NCBI RefSeq assembly: GCF_003086295.3
Contig: NC_092038.1
Location: 128,925,518 to 128,989,517, forward strand
Direction of reading: 5' to 3'
Source: Arachis hypogaea
Lineage: Eukaryota; Streptophyta; Magnoliopsida; Fabales; Fabaceae
Length of the DNA stretch: 64,000 bases
A program made the position numbers and the translations under genes. Shown here in pieces: positions 35,338 to 49,741 of the stretch. The notes below the pieces were generated by a model. The model made no database searches. It saw nothing but the letters and a program-made list of their open reading frames with translations, and was not told the origin of the DNA. The number at the start of each line of letters is the position of its first letter. The stretch's first letter is position 1.

Positions 35338-37492
35338 TCAGCTAAATACCTCGTAAAATTTCTCAATAACAAGTAAACCTGAGTCTATCGATTCCAAGGG
35401 ATCCTTTCTAAGCCTGTGCCTCAAGCAGTTAGGGATGACAGTAGCAATATCCTCTGCGCTTACTTTGTCTCTTCCCTTCAAAGCAGCAAGAGCTTTTGCA
35501 GCCCTATTGGTTACTATGTCTCCTCTTAATCCATCCACATTCAAGTCAGCACAAACCTTGGAGATCTTCACCTTGAGATCCTGATCAATTTGAACAGATG
35601 GGAGGGCACTCCTTGCTGAGGCAATTTGTTGCTGGAGCTTATCTTGCTCAGCTTTGTAGGAATCTCGGAACTCCTTTGGATTCTTGTCGAATCTAGCCCT
35701 CTCCTCCACAATCTTCACTCTTAGCTCCGCGTCCCTCACAGTCCCAACTTGAGCATGCATTCCAAACCTGTCCAGCAGTTGAGGCCGGAGCTCACCTTCT
35801 TCCGGGTTGCCTGAACCAATGAGTATGAACCGAGCTGGATGTGAGATTGAAATTCCCTCTCTCTCCACTGTGTTCCAACCTGATGCGGCGGAATCCAATA
35901 AGACATCCACCAAGTGATCATCCAAAAGGTTAACTTCATCAACATATAGTATTCCCCTGTTGGCTTTAGCGAGCAGGCCAGGCTCAAATGCCTTCACACC
36001 CTCAGTTAGTGCTTTCTCAATGTCAATTGTCCCACACACTCTATCTTCTGTAGCACCCAATGGCAAATCAACCATGTTAATTTTGGTGTACACAACCTCG
36101 AGTTGCTCTCCTTTCAGCACCCGCTCTCTCACTTCAATGCCCATGAATTCCGGATCTTGAGGATCTGAATTGTATGGGTCACCAGCAACAACCTTGATCT
36201 CAGGAAGCAAATCAACCAGTGACCTAACTGTTGTGGATTTCCCAGTTCCCCTATCCCCCATGATCATCACACCACCAATCTTGGGATCGATCACATTTAG
36301 GAGAAGGCAAAGCTTCATCTCATCCTGTCCAACTATAGCAGAAAATGGGTACACCGGCCTCTGGCTCTCTTTAGAAGCAATTTTCTGAGCCTGAATATGA
36401 TAAGATCAGAGAGTTGGAAAGCACATACAGATAAAAAAAATTAAGAACTACAAAGACCAGATTCCTTGTTTGTAATGGACTTTCAAATATATATCAAGTG
36501 TAGCCTTTACAGGAACAACAATGGGAAGCTATGGTATTATACACTATGGTATAAAAATTTAAAAAGGAAAGGATTTATACACTTTGGTATTATACACATA
36601 AGCTTCGTATCAAGTGTTATATACATATTAAGTTCGATCAATGCTTCCCCTGACTATGAATCCAAAGCCGAAAACCAGTAGTTTTAAGATTTTACAAACA
36701 TTTTACTTTCCATGTATGAACAATGGAAGAAAATCTGTCATAAAAACTGGAATATCCCTTATGTACCTGTTCTACAGAGTTAACTTCAGTGGCAACACTG
36801 GCAACTGAGAATTGAGGCCTTCCCTTTATGCCATGAAATCCAATTCGTCCGTAAAACTTGCGCCCAAATACCTGCCCTGCAAAGCCAAAACCCATCCAAT
36901 ATCAATAACTAGTTATACAGTACCTGCAAGTGCAACAAGCACCCACCTTCCATTTCCATGTAGAAACTCCCCAAGCTGATAAAAGTTAAGAGATTTGGCA
37001 CAAAAGAACAGATATGAAATGGGTTTTCCTATTAGGCTATAAACACCCAAAATAATGGGAGGACAAAAAAAAACAGAAAAACTCTTGGGGCCAACAATTT
37101 TTAATATTTTTGGCCATCCATTAACCAGCATAAATACTAAATTGTATTTAACAAATAAATTTTACTAATTTATGTATGCAAACCCTGAAAAATGTGAGTG
37201 CAAACTATATTGATTCATGTGTACAAAACTCTAATAAATATAAGTGAAAACATTATACTTCTTGTGTGCAAAACACCTGTAAATATGGGTGCAAATTATT
37301 GCTGGCCTTGGCCAAAAATGATAATATTTGCTGGCCATGTAAATTGGGATATGATATAGGTTACAAATAGTGAAGTGTCTGTTAATGAATTGTACCTGTG
37401 GTTAGAGAGAGAGCGTGGACAGAAGGGGAAGATTGGCATCTGGAACGAGAAGGAAAGAGTGCAATTGAGGAAGTGCCGAGCATGGACGCCAT
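35338..37492 (-). CDS. CHLI: Magnesium-chelatase subunit ChlI, chloroplast, three exons
   Basis: Exons 37492-37396, 36876-36767 and 36390-35338 give 419 residues, normal for CHLI. The first about 60 residues are a Ser/Arg-rich chloroplast transit peptide. The AAA+ core has Walker A (GDRGTGKST), Walker B ([14 protein letters not shown]), sensor 1 ([10 protein letters not shown]) and the Arg-finger region ([12 protein letters not shown]). ChlI forms an ATP-driven ring with ChlD that, with ChlH, inserts Mg into protoporphyrin IX, the committed step of chlorophyll synthesis in the stroma. Two Cys (VCGTID; KVCADLN) match positions known for redox control by thioredoxin. No lesion is visible. Its 3' end faces the Nudix gene. 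Confidence 0.97.
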
Positions 37493-38961
37493 ATTCAGTT
37501 AGTATGCAGTAGCTCTACATGGTTAAGGTTAACCAAAAAACCAAACCTGATTTCAGTTAACTAGAAATTTGATTTAGGTTAGTAAATAAAACTGGTTTTA
37601 AATGAGAAAACCGGTTATTAACCAATTACATAAGTAACAATCCAATTACGAAGTCAGCTATACACTTGAATGAGTGTGTGATGAGCACTGAAATCAGCAA
37701 AGACTTGAATCCGAACAGAGGCTGAAGAAGAAGGAATATGTTGAGCACTTCACTGAACGCGCCAAAACAAAATCAATCTCATTATCACATTCTTATTGTT
37801 ATTGTAATAATTGTTAAAATCATATTAATCACAATTATTTATTGTCAAAGCATTAAAAAGAAGGGTGACTGGCGGAGTGAAGATGTACCCGAAGGAGAGA
37901 GAGGAAGCGGAAGAAATGGCGGAGCAGAAGCAGATGCGAATGGCGGAGAAGCACAGGCAAAGACAGAGCACCACCGACCACTAACGTAGTAAACACCACG
38001 GGGAACGTGAGGGGAAGGAGCTGAAGCAGCAGTGGCGGCGAGCACAGGAGGAGCGGAGGCCGGAGAGTGTCTCTGATGAAAAGTGCAAACAGGTTTGAGG
38101 GTGAGGCTACCTGAGGATAAGAAAGTGGATGATTTCGCATTTGCAATATTCGGGTCACATCTCCTTTTTCCTTTTTTATTTCAAATTTTTTTTTATAAAT
38201 TTTCTCATTTGTTATTTTTTGTTTTTTAACCAACATGTATTATTTTCTCTTCTGGTCACTCGTTTAAGCAAGCATAAGAAATTTGAATTTCTATTTTATA
38301 TATACCAACTCATTAATCAGTAATAAGCTCTCAAATAAAGGTTAGATTCATGATGAATTAGTATTTAATCTATAAGACTAGAAGATACCATAAACAAAAA
38401 ATAAAAAAATAAGCGCAACTAATTTAAATTTAGTTAGTGATTAGCTCACTATGGTTTAAGTAAATGTCTAATATTTAAATTTTATCTTGTCCATATAACA
38501 AGTAATTAGACAGCGATAAACTATTAAACAGAATTTTAATTTGCAATGAATTAATCTTTATCGTGCTAAATTAAAGAATACCATAGAAAAAAATACACAA
38601 ATCGTGATGAAGAATAAAATTTTAATAAAAATAGTATACAGATGGCTTAAATATTACCACATGGTAAATTAATTCTTTTAAGCCCGATCTGCGCTAATAG
38701 TGAGTGTGAACATTTCAAGAAAAGCTCAGTGTCATAACTTCAGCAAAAACCGAACAAGATGGTTAAAAACTTAAAATCACAAATTCCACAAAAAAATTGT
38801 ATACACACGGAACCATACAAATGCTTCCTACTAAATTAGAGAAACAAATGATAACATTCTACCAAGAAGCTTATGTCATTATTTGTAAATAAATAACCCC
38901 CCCCCCCCCCCCAAAAAAAAAAAAACATACATAAAAAATGACACATGGAGGATTTATCTTT
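37493..38961. other. Intergenic, CHLI promoter side
   Basis: Contains the CHLI upstream region and the 3' flank of DPMS1. A GC-richer patch (37860-38100) is open in several frames but shows no domain. A long C-run (38898-38913) followed by an A-run lies just downstream of the DPMS1 stop and may be a hard-to-sequence tract. Confidence 0.4.
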
Positions 38962-41109
<2,148 letters not shown>

Positions 41110-41567
41110 TCTCTAACGGAGACCAAAGCCACCCAATGCTGAGTTTGTCAATCTGATGAGTTATCATAGATTAAAAGGAAAACATACAATAAAACAACAA
41201 TTCATTAAGGAAAGTAAAACGGTTAAGCAGAAAAATCAGCATTCAAATATTAAAATCTCAAAAGATCAGTAAGGAGACAGAATCATGACAACCAGTGGCT
41301 TCTCGAATTCAACCTAGCAACTGGAGGATATGCAAAATCACTTGTGGATCATCAAGGTGCAAAATTTGTCAGAAGGGGAAAGCTATTTTCTCGGTGACGA
41401 AAAAGCCTTGACGTGAATCAATAGATTCCATTGGGCAAATTCTATCGCAAGATTGAAGAAAATTAAGGGAGAGATGAACTAACCTTAGGATCCAAGCAGC
41501 GGCACCTAATTCAGCTGCGGGTTCCCTCCCTGGCTCCTATTAATAATATTAATAACTCGAGAAATAC
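41110..41567. other. DPMS1 upstream region
   Basis: 5' flank and probable leader of DPMS1. A splice-donor-like ctaaccttagg near 41480 may mark a 5' UTR intron on the minus strand. No gene is supported. Confidence 0.35.
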
Positions 41568-42268
41568 TAGGATGGCAATATAATCCGAACCCGCGGGTAT
41601 TCACTTCGTCTTATTAGTTTGAAACGGGTAATATCCATCCGTATTCAGGTGAATTTTAGCGGAGTGGATTTTTGGGACGGGCGGGATGGGATCGGGTCTA
41701 GGTAATATTCGCTTCTACCTGTCCTGCTATATATATAATAGATATAATTTTAATATATAATATGTATCATATATATAAAATAATTAGTAAATGAATAATA
41801 ATATTATATTATACTTAAATTTTTATTTTAATTTATGTTATGTATGTAATGATGATTATATAAATTTTAAAATTTAATTTTATTTATTGGATTTTAATAA
41901 TTATAGAGATGGGTAGGGCGGAGCGAGGCGGGGTACCCGCAAGGGCGGGTTAGGGTTCAACGTTTTACTATCCGCGAGAAGAAGTGGGGCGGGTTTTATG
42001 CGGGTTGTTGTACGGCGGGACAGGGTCAGGTAGAGCGAAAACCTGCCCCTACCCGCCCCGTTGCCACCCCTAAATTTATGTTATGTATGTAATGATGGTT
42101 ATATAAATTTTGAAATTTAATTTTATTTATTAGATTTTAATAATTATAGAGGCAGGATGGATTCAACGTTTTACTATCCGCAGGAAGAAGTAAGGCGGAT
42201 TTTATGCAGGTTGTTGTACGGCGGAGCGGAGTCGGGTATAGTAAAAATCTGCCCCATTGCCACCCCTA
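41568..42268. repeat. Short inverted-ended repeat with internal tandem duplication
   Basis: It starts ctaggatggcaatataatccgaacccgcggg and ends gccccattgccacccctaag, roughly inverted (ggRtggcaat...). Inside, a unit beginning aatttatgttatgtatgtaatgatg and ending gttgccacccctaa (about 41830-42071) is repeated at 42072-42268. The second copy has lost many C and G bases. The G/C-rich gggtggcaacgggtagg style is common among plant MITE-like repeats. Non-coding. Confidence 0.6.
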
Positions 42269-42380
42269 AGAAATACTCAGATATCCATATAATTTATTGT
42301 TTTTTATTATTTAATTATTTATCTAATTTTTTTAATTTAATATGTATTTTAATTTATACTCAAAGTTTCTATGGTCTTAT

Positions 42381-42860
42381 ACACTTTATTTGGATGAAAG
42401 ATAGAAAATGAGAGGAAAGAAAATAGAAGGAAAGAAAATGGAAGGAAAAGTTAATTTTTTTTTTATATTGTTTGGATGAAGAGAAAATGAATGGAAAGAA
42501 AATATGAAGAAATTTTTTTTAGTTTGAATAGAAGAAAAAGTAAAGAAAGAGAAAATCATAACCAAGTGAATTTATATTAATATCCTTTCCTATATTATAT
42601 ATAAATAATAATATACCAATGTATTTTTATCATTATTTATATGAAGGATAAATTTATACTTTTACTATTGTTTATACTTTTTTCTCACTTTTCATCTCAT
42701 GACCCAGAAGAAAAATTTTGAATGGCTTCCGTACCATTTTTTTGTTTTCCTCCCAATTTTCTATGCTGATTCAAACAGAGGAAAAGTTAATTTTCCATCT
42801 ATTTTTTATCTTTACATTTTCTTTTCATTCAATTTTCTTTAAACCAAACAATGCGTTAGT
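42381..42860. repeat. Possible MITE
   Basis: The ends tttatttggatgaaagatagaaaatga and (reverse complement) tttggtttaaagaaaattgaatgaaa are imperfect inverted repeats about 480 bp apart, with purine-rich internal sequence. No clear TSD. Weak call. Confidence 0.3.
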
Positions 42861-42979
42861 ATTTTTCTTAATAACTCTCTATTTTAATACAAAATAAATA
42901 TTATTAATTTAAGAGTAAAAAATAGGACAAATTACATGTATAAACCAAAGAGAAGAAAAAATTACGTATATCACCCAAA

Positions 42980-43330
42980 TAAAAAATCGTTAAATGTATG
43001 TCCTTAGAGGACATTTTTATGTAAATCCAATCAGACAAACTTGATTTAGCATAGTTATATTTAAATCAAAATAGAGAAATTCGATTTAGTAAAATCATGT
43101 AAATCGAAATAACCTCCTTCGATTTATCCATGCAGGGCTATGTTTCCATGTAAATCGAATTTGTCTCATTCGATTTATGTATGGTTGGAATATTTTCAAG
43201 TAAATCGAAGTAACTTAATTCAATTCACCTCCTTCTAGACTAATGTGAATAAATCGAATTAGGGGAGACAGCTTTACTAAATTTCAACAACATATATAAA
43301 TGGATGCTGGGTAATTCGATTTAGTAGGGT
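42980..43330. repeat. Left subterminal array of TAAATCGAA/TTCGATTTA words
   Basis: About ten intact or one-off copies of taaatcgaa or its complement, often as inverted pairs 10-15 bp apart (for example 43110-43132 and 43152-43178). A matching array lies at 45012-45342. Such subterminal arrays are candidate transposase-binding sites. Confidence 0.65.
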
Positions 43331-44082
43331 ACAAATGTGTATAAATAACTGTGAAATGTGAATTCTCCATCATAGTGAGCCCCACAATGACTAGTGATGA
43401 GAGTTTACCCCATCCCTTCAGGAAATAAAAGGTAGCTACATCCACCAGACTAACTTGCCTATTACTAATATATATGCAAATTAAAATACATATTAATATC
43501 TTTCAGTAAATAATTACTTTAATTTAATTTATTTTAATTTTAATTATAAGCTCACTCATTTTTAAATTAATTATATTTTTATTTAACAGTAATTATAAAC
43601 TCATTTATTATTTTTTTTCATAATTATATAATATCTATTAATATTATTTTTCAATAAATACTTATAGTATATAATAGTATAATAGATATAAATTAATTAA
43701 TAAATTATTAAAATTCGAAAATAATACTTATTTTAATATAAAAACAAAATAAAAATATTTATGATAGAGTAAAATTAACAAAATACTTATTGTTTCTGTT
43801 CCATATTGTTTAGAATAACTAGATATTTTTAAAATATTAGTAAAAATATGTATTTTAAATTTTTAATTCTAAATTTTTTACTATATTTTGTTTTTTATTT
43901 ACATAGGACCGGGTTAATCGGTTCAACCAGTGACCTACCGGTTGAACCAGTGTCTTAGTGACCCAATAGTCTGACCGGTTCGATCAATGGTTCGGTCCTG
44001 ATAAAAATGCTATAAAGGTTCGATTAAGAAAAAAACGCGTTCCGGAATTAAGTTTACTGATAAGAATCCGCTTAGTATTTTC

Positions 44083-44657
44083 ATGAAACCTTCGACGAGT
44101 TTCACCGAGTTTCAGGATACTATAATCCGAAAACTGGGGCTGCAAGGCGTGAAACGGGTGGAGAAGTTATTCTACAGAATTTCGATATCCATTTTGCGGG
44201 ATGATGTGAAGTGTGATTTATTCGTCATAAGCAGCGATGAAGATTTGAAAGTTCTATTTCATTGTCGTCGGCAATTTCCGGAGGTGAGGACCCCTGAGCT
44301 ATTGGCCAAACTTGTGGATGTGGACTCTAGTTCAAGATGTTCTAATCAAAATTCTTTGCCTTCAACCACGGCAGACGGCTCGAGTTTGAGGCCTGTTGGT
44401 GCATCTTCATCTCTGTCTGTGATTGAGCCTGAGGCAGTTTTGGTGGCCTCCCGTCTTTCGATGCTGATCTAAATCACACTTATGGCGGAGAAAGGGTTAA
44501 CACTAGACCCATAGCTGATGTTGCGATTGCGATGGCCGACATTGATGATGTGGTCACAAAATCTCGACAGGGTGGAGCACCAAATGGCGTGGAAGATATA
44601 TTTCAGGATGAGGATGATGATGATATGGAGCCTGCCACGATTAATTATAAAAATTAA
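44083..44657 (+). pseudogene. MuDR-type transposase N-terminal fragment
   Basis: A frame of 129 residues (44083-44472) has FTEFQDTIIRKLGLQG, LFYRISISILRDDVKCDLFVISSDEDLKVLF and RTPELLAKLVDV, the PB1-like N-terminal domain of plant MuDR transposases. It then shifts frame: about 44463-44640 continues as LNHTYGGERVNTRPIAD and an acidic DEDDDDMEP stretch. The zinc-finger, catalytic DDE and SWIM parts are missing, deleted before the right subterminal array. Confidence 0.75.
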
Positions 44658-45011
44658 GTACTAAACGGTTTAACATCACTAACAATCATCTAACACACTA
44701 CCAACTCTAAATCGATATTCTAACTACTACTTTAAGCTTAGACATTCTAATAATTCTTATAATCAATTTCTAAGTGACTCAATATCACTAGCAACAATTT
44801 AATTCTTAAATTTTAAAAAAATTACTAATCTCGTCATGCACGCTACCAACAATATGCGCGACTCCATTCAACCGATAGATTTGATTTGGGTCATCTTCCA
44901 TTTGTACACTATCAAACTTGAAGAGTAGGGTCACTTTCTTTGGATTTTTTTAGAGTTGGTGGGATATGGAGGTGTAACGTAGTTCGAATGAAACGAATTC
45001 AAACTCTATAT

Positions 45012-45342
45012 ATAACTAGAATAATGGTAAATCGAATTAGGCATTATAGATTTATGATCGACCAACCATCTGTGTAAATCGATCTGTCCTTATTCGATTT
45101 ACGTTGAAATAAAAAATCATGTGCTAATTTGATGTAGCCTGTTTCGATTTAGCTTGTATCTGAAAACTATGTGCTAATTCCAAATGACCTGTTTCGATTT
45201 ACTATTATGTGACACCCAAACCATGTGCTCCCCTAGTAATTCGACAAAGGCGGTTTTGATTTATATCCATAACACTAAATCGAGATGCTCAAATTTGATT
45301 TACTATTAGTTATTGTAAATCGAATATACCTCATTCGATTTA
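45012..45342. repeat. Right subterminal array of TAAATCGAA/TTCGATTTA words
   Basis: About ten copies or near-copies of the same words as in the left arm, mirrored in arrangement. Confidence 0.65.
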
Positions 45343-45448
45343 TATAAATACACTGTTTAGGAACATGCACGTAATGTAATCTCATTTGAGTGATATATGT
45401 AATTTTGTTTACCTTTTGTTTATGCACGTAATTTGCCCTTAAAAAATA

Positions 45449-45760
45449 TGTATCTATCTGTTAATAACTTAATATCTTCTTCCTTTTTTTCATTTAAAAA
45501 ACAAAAGTTTCAGTACCTTTTAAATTTGTTTATTTCTAAAAATAAAAAAATTTTTTGGTCAAGAAATGTTATTTTTATTATTGGTAGGAAAAAGGGTAAA
45601 AAATATTATTATTATTATTATTTTGGTCGTGACATTTTTTTTTGATAAACGTGATATTATTATTTTAAAAAATGAGAAAATGAATATGATATTGGGCTTA
45701 AATTTCACGCCAACATATTAGTTACCACTGGGCTTTAAGTCAGATGCTTCACGTCCGAAA
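45449..45760. other. Spacer between MULE and L1-type LINE
   Basis: AT-rich with a T/ATT-rich stretch (45605-45660). It is the left host flank of the LINE insertion; its continuation is expected at 63187. No gene is supported. Confidence 0.4.
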
Positions 45761-45847
45761 AAAGTTGGACGCCGACATACATACCAAGGTTTATGCCCAA
45801 CTCCATTTGGGAAACAAGTTTTTGCTCTCCACAACCTCAGACATTAT

Positions 45848-47577
45848 TTGAGGGTTCTTGACCACTTTAACACTATAGGGCAACCACCGTCCGATGAGAG
45901 GAGGCTACGTGAGGGGGGTGTCTCCCGATCCCATGACCCTAGGAAGAAACCAAAAGGAGAAGAGGATTGTAGGTCTGGGAAGAAGGTCAAGAAAACTGGG
46001 GAAACGAGAGAGTTCTCAGGAGAAGTTGGTCTTCAACCAAGGCATGAAGACTGGATGGAGGAAAATGAAGCTGGTATGGAGATGGATGCTAATGATGTGA
46101 TAGTGGAGGCAAGTCAGGTCAAGATACTAAAGCAGAGTGGTATGGAAGGGGCGAAGAAGTCCTTTGCAAGTATAGTGAAGATTGGAAAGAATGACCCAGC
46201 AGCAATGGAAGTGCAGCTACCTAGAGAGGAAAATGCCTCTATTTCAATGGAAGAGGAAGAGGAAAGTGATGATGATGAGGAGATCGTGCTGCAGAAACTC
46301 CCGAATGGGCTCTACAATCTAGTCATAAGAGAGAGCATCAAAAGGAAGATACGAAAAGAATGGTGGAAGTCCCTCATTGTGAAGCTTTTGGGAAGGAAAA
46401 TTTCTCTCATGCGATGAAGAGAAGATTAGAGATTTTATGGGATAAAAGAGGTAGCATTGAGGTTATTGATCTAGGGTGTGAGTTCTTTCTTGTCAGATTT
46501 TTTAACTCAAAGAATTTGGACTTTGCCCTTACGGAAGGTCCATGGAAAATTCTAGATCATTATCTCTCCGTAAGACTTTGGAAACCAGACTTTGATCCGA
46601 CCACGACAACTATTGATACTGTAGCAGCCTGGGTGAAGCTTCCAGGGCTTGCTATCGAGTACTATAATAGAACCATTCTGAGAAAGATTGGTAATATTAT
46701 TGGACGAACCCTGAAGATAGATTCCAACACAGCAGAAGTTTCAAGGGGAAAATTCGCAAGACTCTGTGTGGAGGTGGCTTTGATTAAACCATTGGTGGCT
46801 CAATATCAGATTAATGGAGTGAACCATTCCATAGAGTATGAGGGGTTGCATCAAGTATGTTTCTCATGTGGAAGAGTGGGGCATGAAAAAGAGAGTTGCC
46901 CTGTGAAGGAGAGAAATCAGGTTCAGAACCACCAGCTGAATGGTGCCCCTTTGGTACCACAGCAGGAGGAAGAAGATAGGGGCATTCCGGTCCAACAAAA
47001 TTCAAACAAGGATAAGGAGGTCATGAAGGAAAAAGGAGAAGAGTATCGTCCGTAGATGCTAGTCCAATGACAGACACGTTGAAGAAAAGGGGTTAAAACA
47101 GGCGAAGGTACAAGTAGTGGTACAATTGGTAGAGCGAAAGCACAGGTGAATGGGACAAATTCTAGATTTGCTGTACTGCAGATAGAGGAATTGGAGAATG
47201 AGAATGTTTCTCAAATGATGGATAAGAATCTTAATAGCGAGGAAGACCTAAGAAGAAAACTGCTAAATGACAAAAAAGGAAAATCATCGATGCAGCAGAT
47301 CCACAAAGGTAAAGACTCTCGACCTAATCCTGGCCCAATATCTGCTACCCAACCCTCTAGATCTTCTTCTGATCATAACAATGACCAAACCAGCAAACAG
47401 CCCAAGACCTTGTCTAAAAGCCCAACTCAGCCTACTCAGGTCCATAACCCATTAACCCCTGTAGAACCTACCCCTTCCCAACCTGTTCTAGCCCATTTTG
47501 ATGAAAATTGGACTAACAAAAAACCTGAAAGTCCCCCTCTCTCATGGTATTTAGGAAACTCCTTTGGAATCCCATGA
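45848..47577 (+). pseudogene. LINE ORF1 (DUF4283 and CCHC knuckle), frameshifted
   Basis: The frame 45848-46417 carries an acidic N-terminus and runs into LIVKLLGRKISL, then shifts near 46405. The frame 46360-47055 goes on with MKRRLEILWDKRGS, FFLVRFFNSKNLDFALTEGPW and AWVKLPGLAIEYY (DUF4283), followed by CFSCGRVGHEKESCP (CX2CX4HX4C). After stops at 47053 and beyond, a linker of the same frame resumes at 47146-47577. ORF1 proteins bind the LINE RNA. Confidence 0.85.
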
Positions 47578-47798
47578 CCCCAATGAACCCCCTGACCCTG
47601 GTCAACTTTATTTTGAATCTCTAGACTCCACTTTGATATCTGAAGTGATGAAAGAAATTAAAGATAAAGAAGAAGATGTCGTTGAAGTCCAAATGATGGA
47701 AGAACCTCCTATCATGGGAGAGGAGATGCAATGTAACCAGCTAGGCTTTGTTAGGGTCTGGCTTTGTGTTTTCGATTCACTTTTTGTGGTTTTTCCTA

Positions 47799-49741
47799 AT
47801 GTCAATTCTAGCATGGAATGTATGAGGGATAGTGAACCAGGCGTCAATTCATACCCTCAAGAAAATACGTAGACAGAATAACCCAACTATCACTATGATT
47901 TTTGAACCTAGATGCAGTGGCGATAGGGCTACTCAAGTTGTTAAGTCGCTGGGATTTAGGTATAGCTACAGAGAAGAAGCCTCCGGCTACAGCGGAGGGA
48001 TCTGGATATTATGGAATAATGATTCTCTGAATATTAGAATCAAGAAATCTCATTACCAGTTTGTTCATATGGCTATCGCGATAAATGACGGCAGGATTTG
48101 GGATCTCTCTGCTATTTATGCCTGTCCCTAGGAAGCAACGAGAAGAAAACTCTAGAAAAAACTTAAAATCATTTCTAGAAGTATAAATAATCTATGGTTG
48201 CTTGCTGGAGATTTCAACGAAATTGCACATGAGCAAAAAAAGAAATGAGGGGCCTCAGTAGACTCTCATGCTTGCAGACGATTCCAAAATTGGATTAACG
48301 AGTGTAAGTTATTAGATCTGGGGTATGTTGGTACTCATTTTACTTGGAAAGGAGGCCAAAGGGATGGGATGGATAGAGTTTTCAAGAGGTTAGACCGAGC
48401 TTTAGCTAATGCAGAATGGAGAAGGGAGTTCGGAGACGCAAGGGTGGAGGTGTTGCCAAGAGTAAATTATGATCATCATCCTCTTATGATCATTCTTAAT
48501 CCGGAGCGAATGGATACAAGGGATAAGCCTTTCAGGTATGAAATTATGTGGAAAACACACCCTGAGTTTAATACCTTCCTTCTTTCATCCTGGAAAGGGG
48601 ATCAAACTCTCCCTATTGCCTTATGCTCAATGACGACAAGTTTAAAAGAGTGGAATAAGCAAGTGTTCGGGAATTTGTTTAAAAAGAAAAGGAGAATTCT
48701 AAATAGAATCGTTGGTATCCAAAAGGTCCCATCTTATGGTGAAAATCCTTTTTTAGAGGATCTGGAAGAAAATCGGGCTAAGAAATTGGAAAGTATTCTG
48801 GATCAAGAAGAGTTGATGTGGTTGCAAAAATCCAAACAACAGTGGATAGTAGATGGAGACAGAAATACACATTACTACCATACCAAGACAGCGACTAGGA
48901 GAAGGAAGAATCGTATAGTGAAATTGAGAAAGGATAATGGCGCTTGGTGCGAGGACCCGGAGGAAATAAAAATGTTAGCTATGGAGTTCTATAGGAACCT
49001 TTACATAGAAAAAAACAATGAGAACCTCCTCTTGAAGACGTCTCTTACCTACCCTCAGATGGATGAGCAACATAAGTTAGCTCTTATTGATACTCCCTCC
49101 TGTTTGGACATCTATAAAGCAGTAGCTAGCATAGGATCTCTGAAGGCTCCTAGAGAAGATGGATTCCCAGCCATATTTTTTAAGGAAAATTGGCAAGTGG
49201 TGAAAGACTCCTTTACTAGGTTTGTTATAAGCCTATAGAATCAACCTAGTGAAATCAAAAGGATAAATCAAATGCTGCTCTCCCTTATCCCTAAAAATGA
49301 CTACCCTGAGTTTATTTCACAGTTTTGACCCATTGATCTTTGTAATGTGGTCTACAAAATAATCACAAAAATTGTGGTGTCTAAACTTAAGCCTATGCTA
49401 GCTAACCAAATTTCACCAAACCAGTCAAATTTTGTGCCTGGCAAAATTATTCATGATAATGTCATTATAGCTAAAGAGCTCAGTCACAACATAAGAAGAA
49501 TGAGAGGAAAAAGAAAATCCATGGCAATAAAAATTAATTTCGAAAAAGCGTACTATAGACTACGATGGAGCTTCATCGAAAAATGCCTTGAAGAATTTAG
49601 GTTAAGTGAGCATTTCAAGAATTCAATTATGGCATGCATTACAACTGTCACCTACAAACTCTTATGGAATGGCTGCAAAATAGATCAGTTCACACCTACC
49701 AGGGGGATCAGACAGGGGGACCTAATGTCACCTTACCTTTT
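47799..49741 (+). pseudogene. LINE ORF2 first part: endonuclease and N-terminal reverse transcriptase
   Basis: Starts MSILAWNV-stop-G at 47799, where the usual Arg of NVRG is TGA. Endonuclease motifs follow in pieces: GGIWILWN, LLAGDFNEIA (about 48200), GTHFTWKGG (about 48335), LDRALANAEWR and YDHHPLMI. RT motifs are LIPKND..., PGKIIHDNVIIAKEL, KINFEKAYYRL (Asn where the first catalytic Asp belongs, about 49540) and TRGIRQGDLMSPYLF, which is cut at 49741 by the Copia LTR. In-frame stops occur near 48129, 48246, 49236 and 49326. Confidence 0.88.

Larger units (their letters stand above)
42916..45448 (+). mobile_element. Deletion-derivative Mutator-like element with TIRs and 9-bp TSD
   Basis: Imperfect terminal inverted repeats of about 55 bp (left from 42925, GGACAAATTACATG..; right ending at 45439, reverse complement AGGGCAAATTACGTG..) are flanked by identical TAAAAAATA (42916-42924 and 45440-45448). 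The 9-bp duplication is the Mutator hallmark. Both subterminal regions are full of taaatcgaa / ttcgattta words. The only coding content is a transposase N-terminal fragment, so the element is non-autonomous. Confidence 0.85.

Noticed and set aside
37738..38236. Frames on both strands upstream of CHLI
   Set aside because: GC-richer purine/pyrimidine-biased patch; the frames are low complexity and mutually overlapping with no recognisable domain.
42980..45342. CRISPR-like array from repeated 9-bp words
   Set aside because: Repeats are too short, spacing irregular and inverted; the genome is eukaryotic and the setting is a MULE arm.
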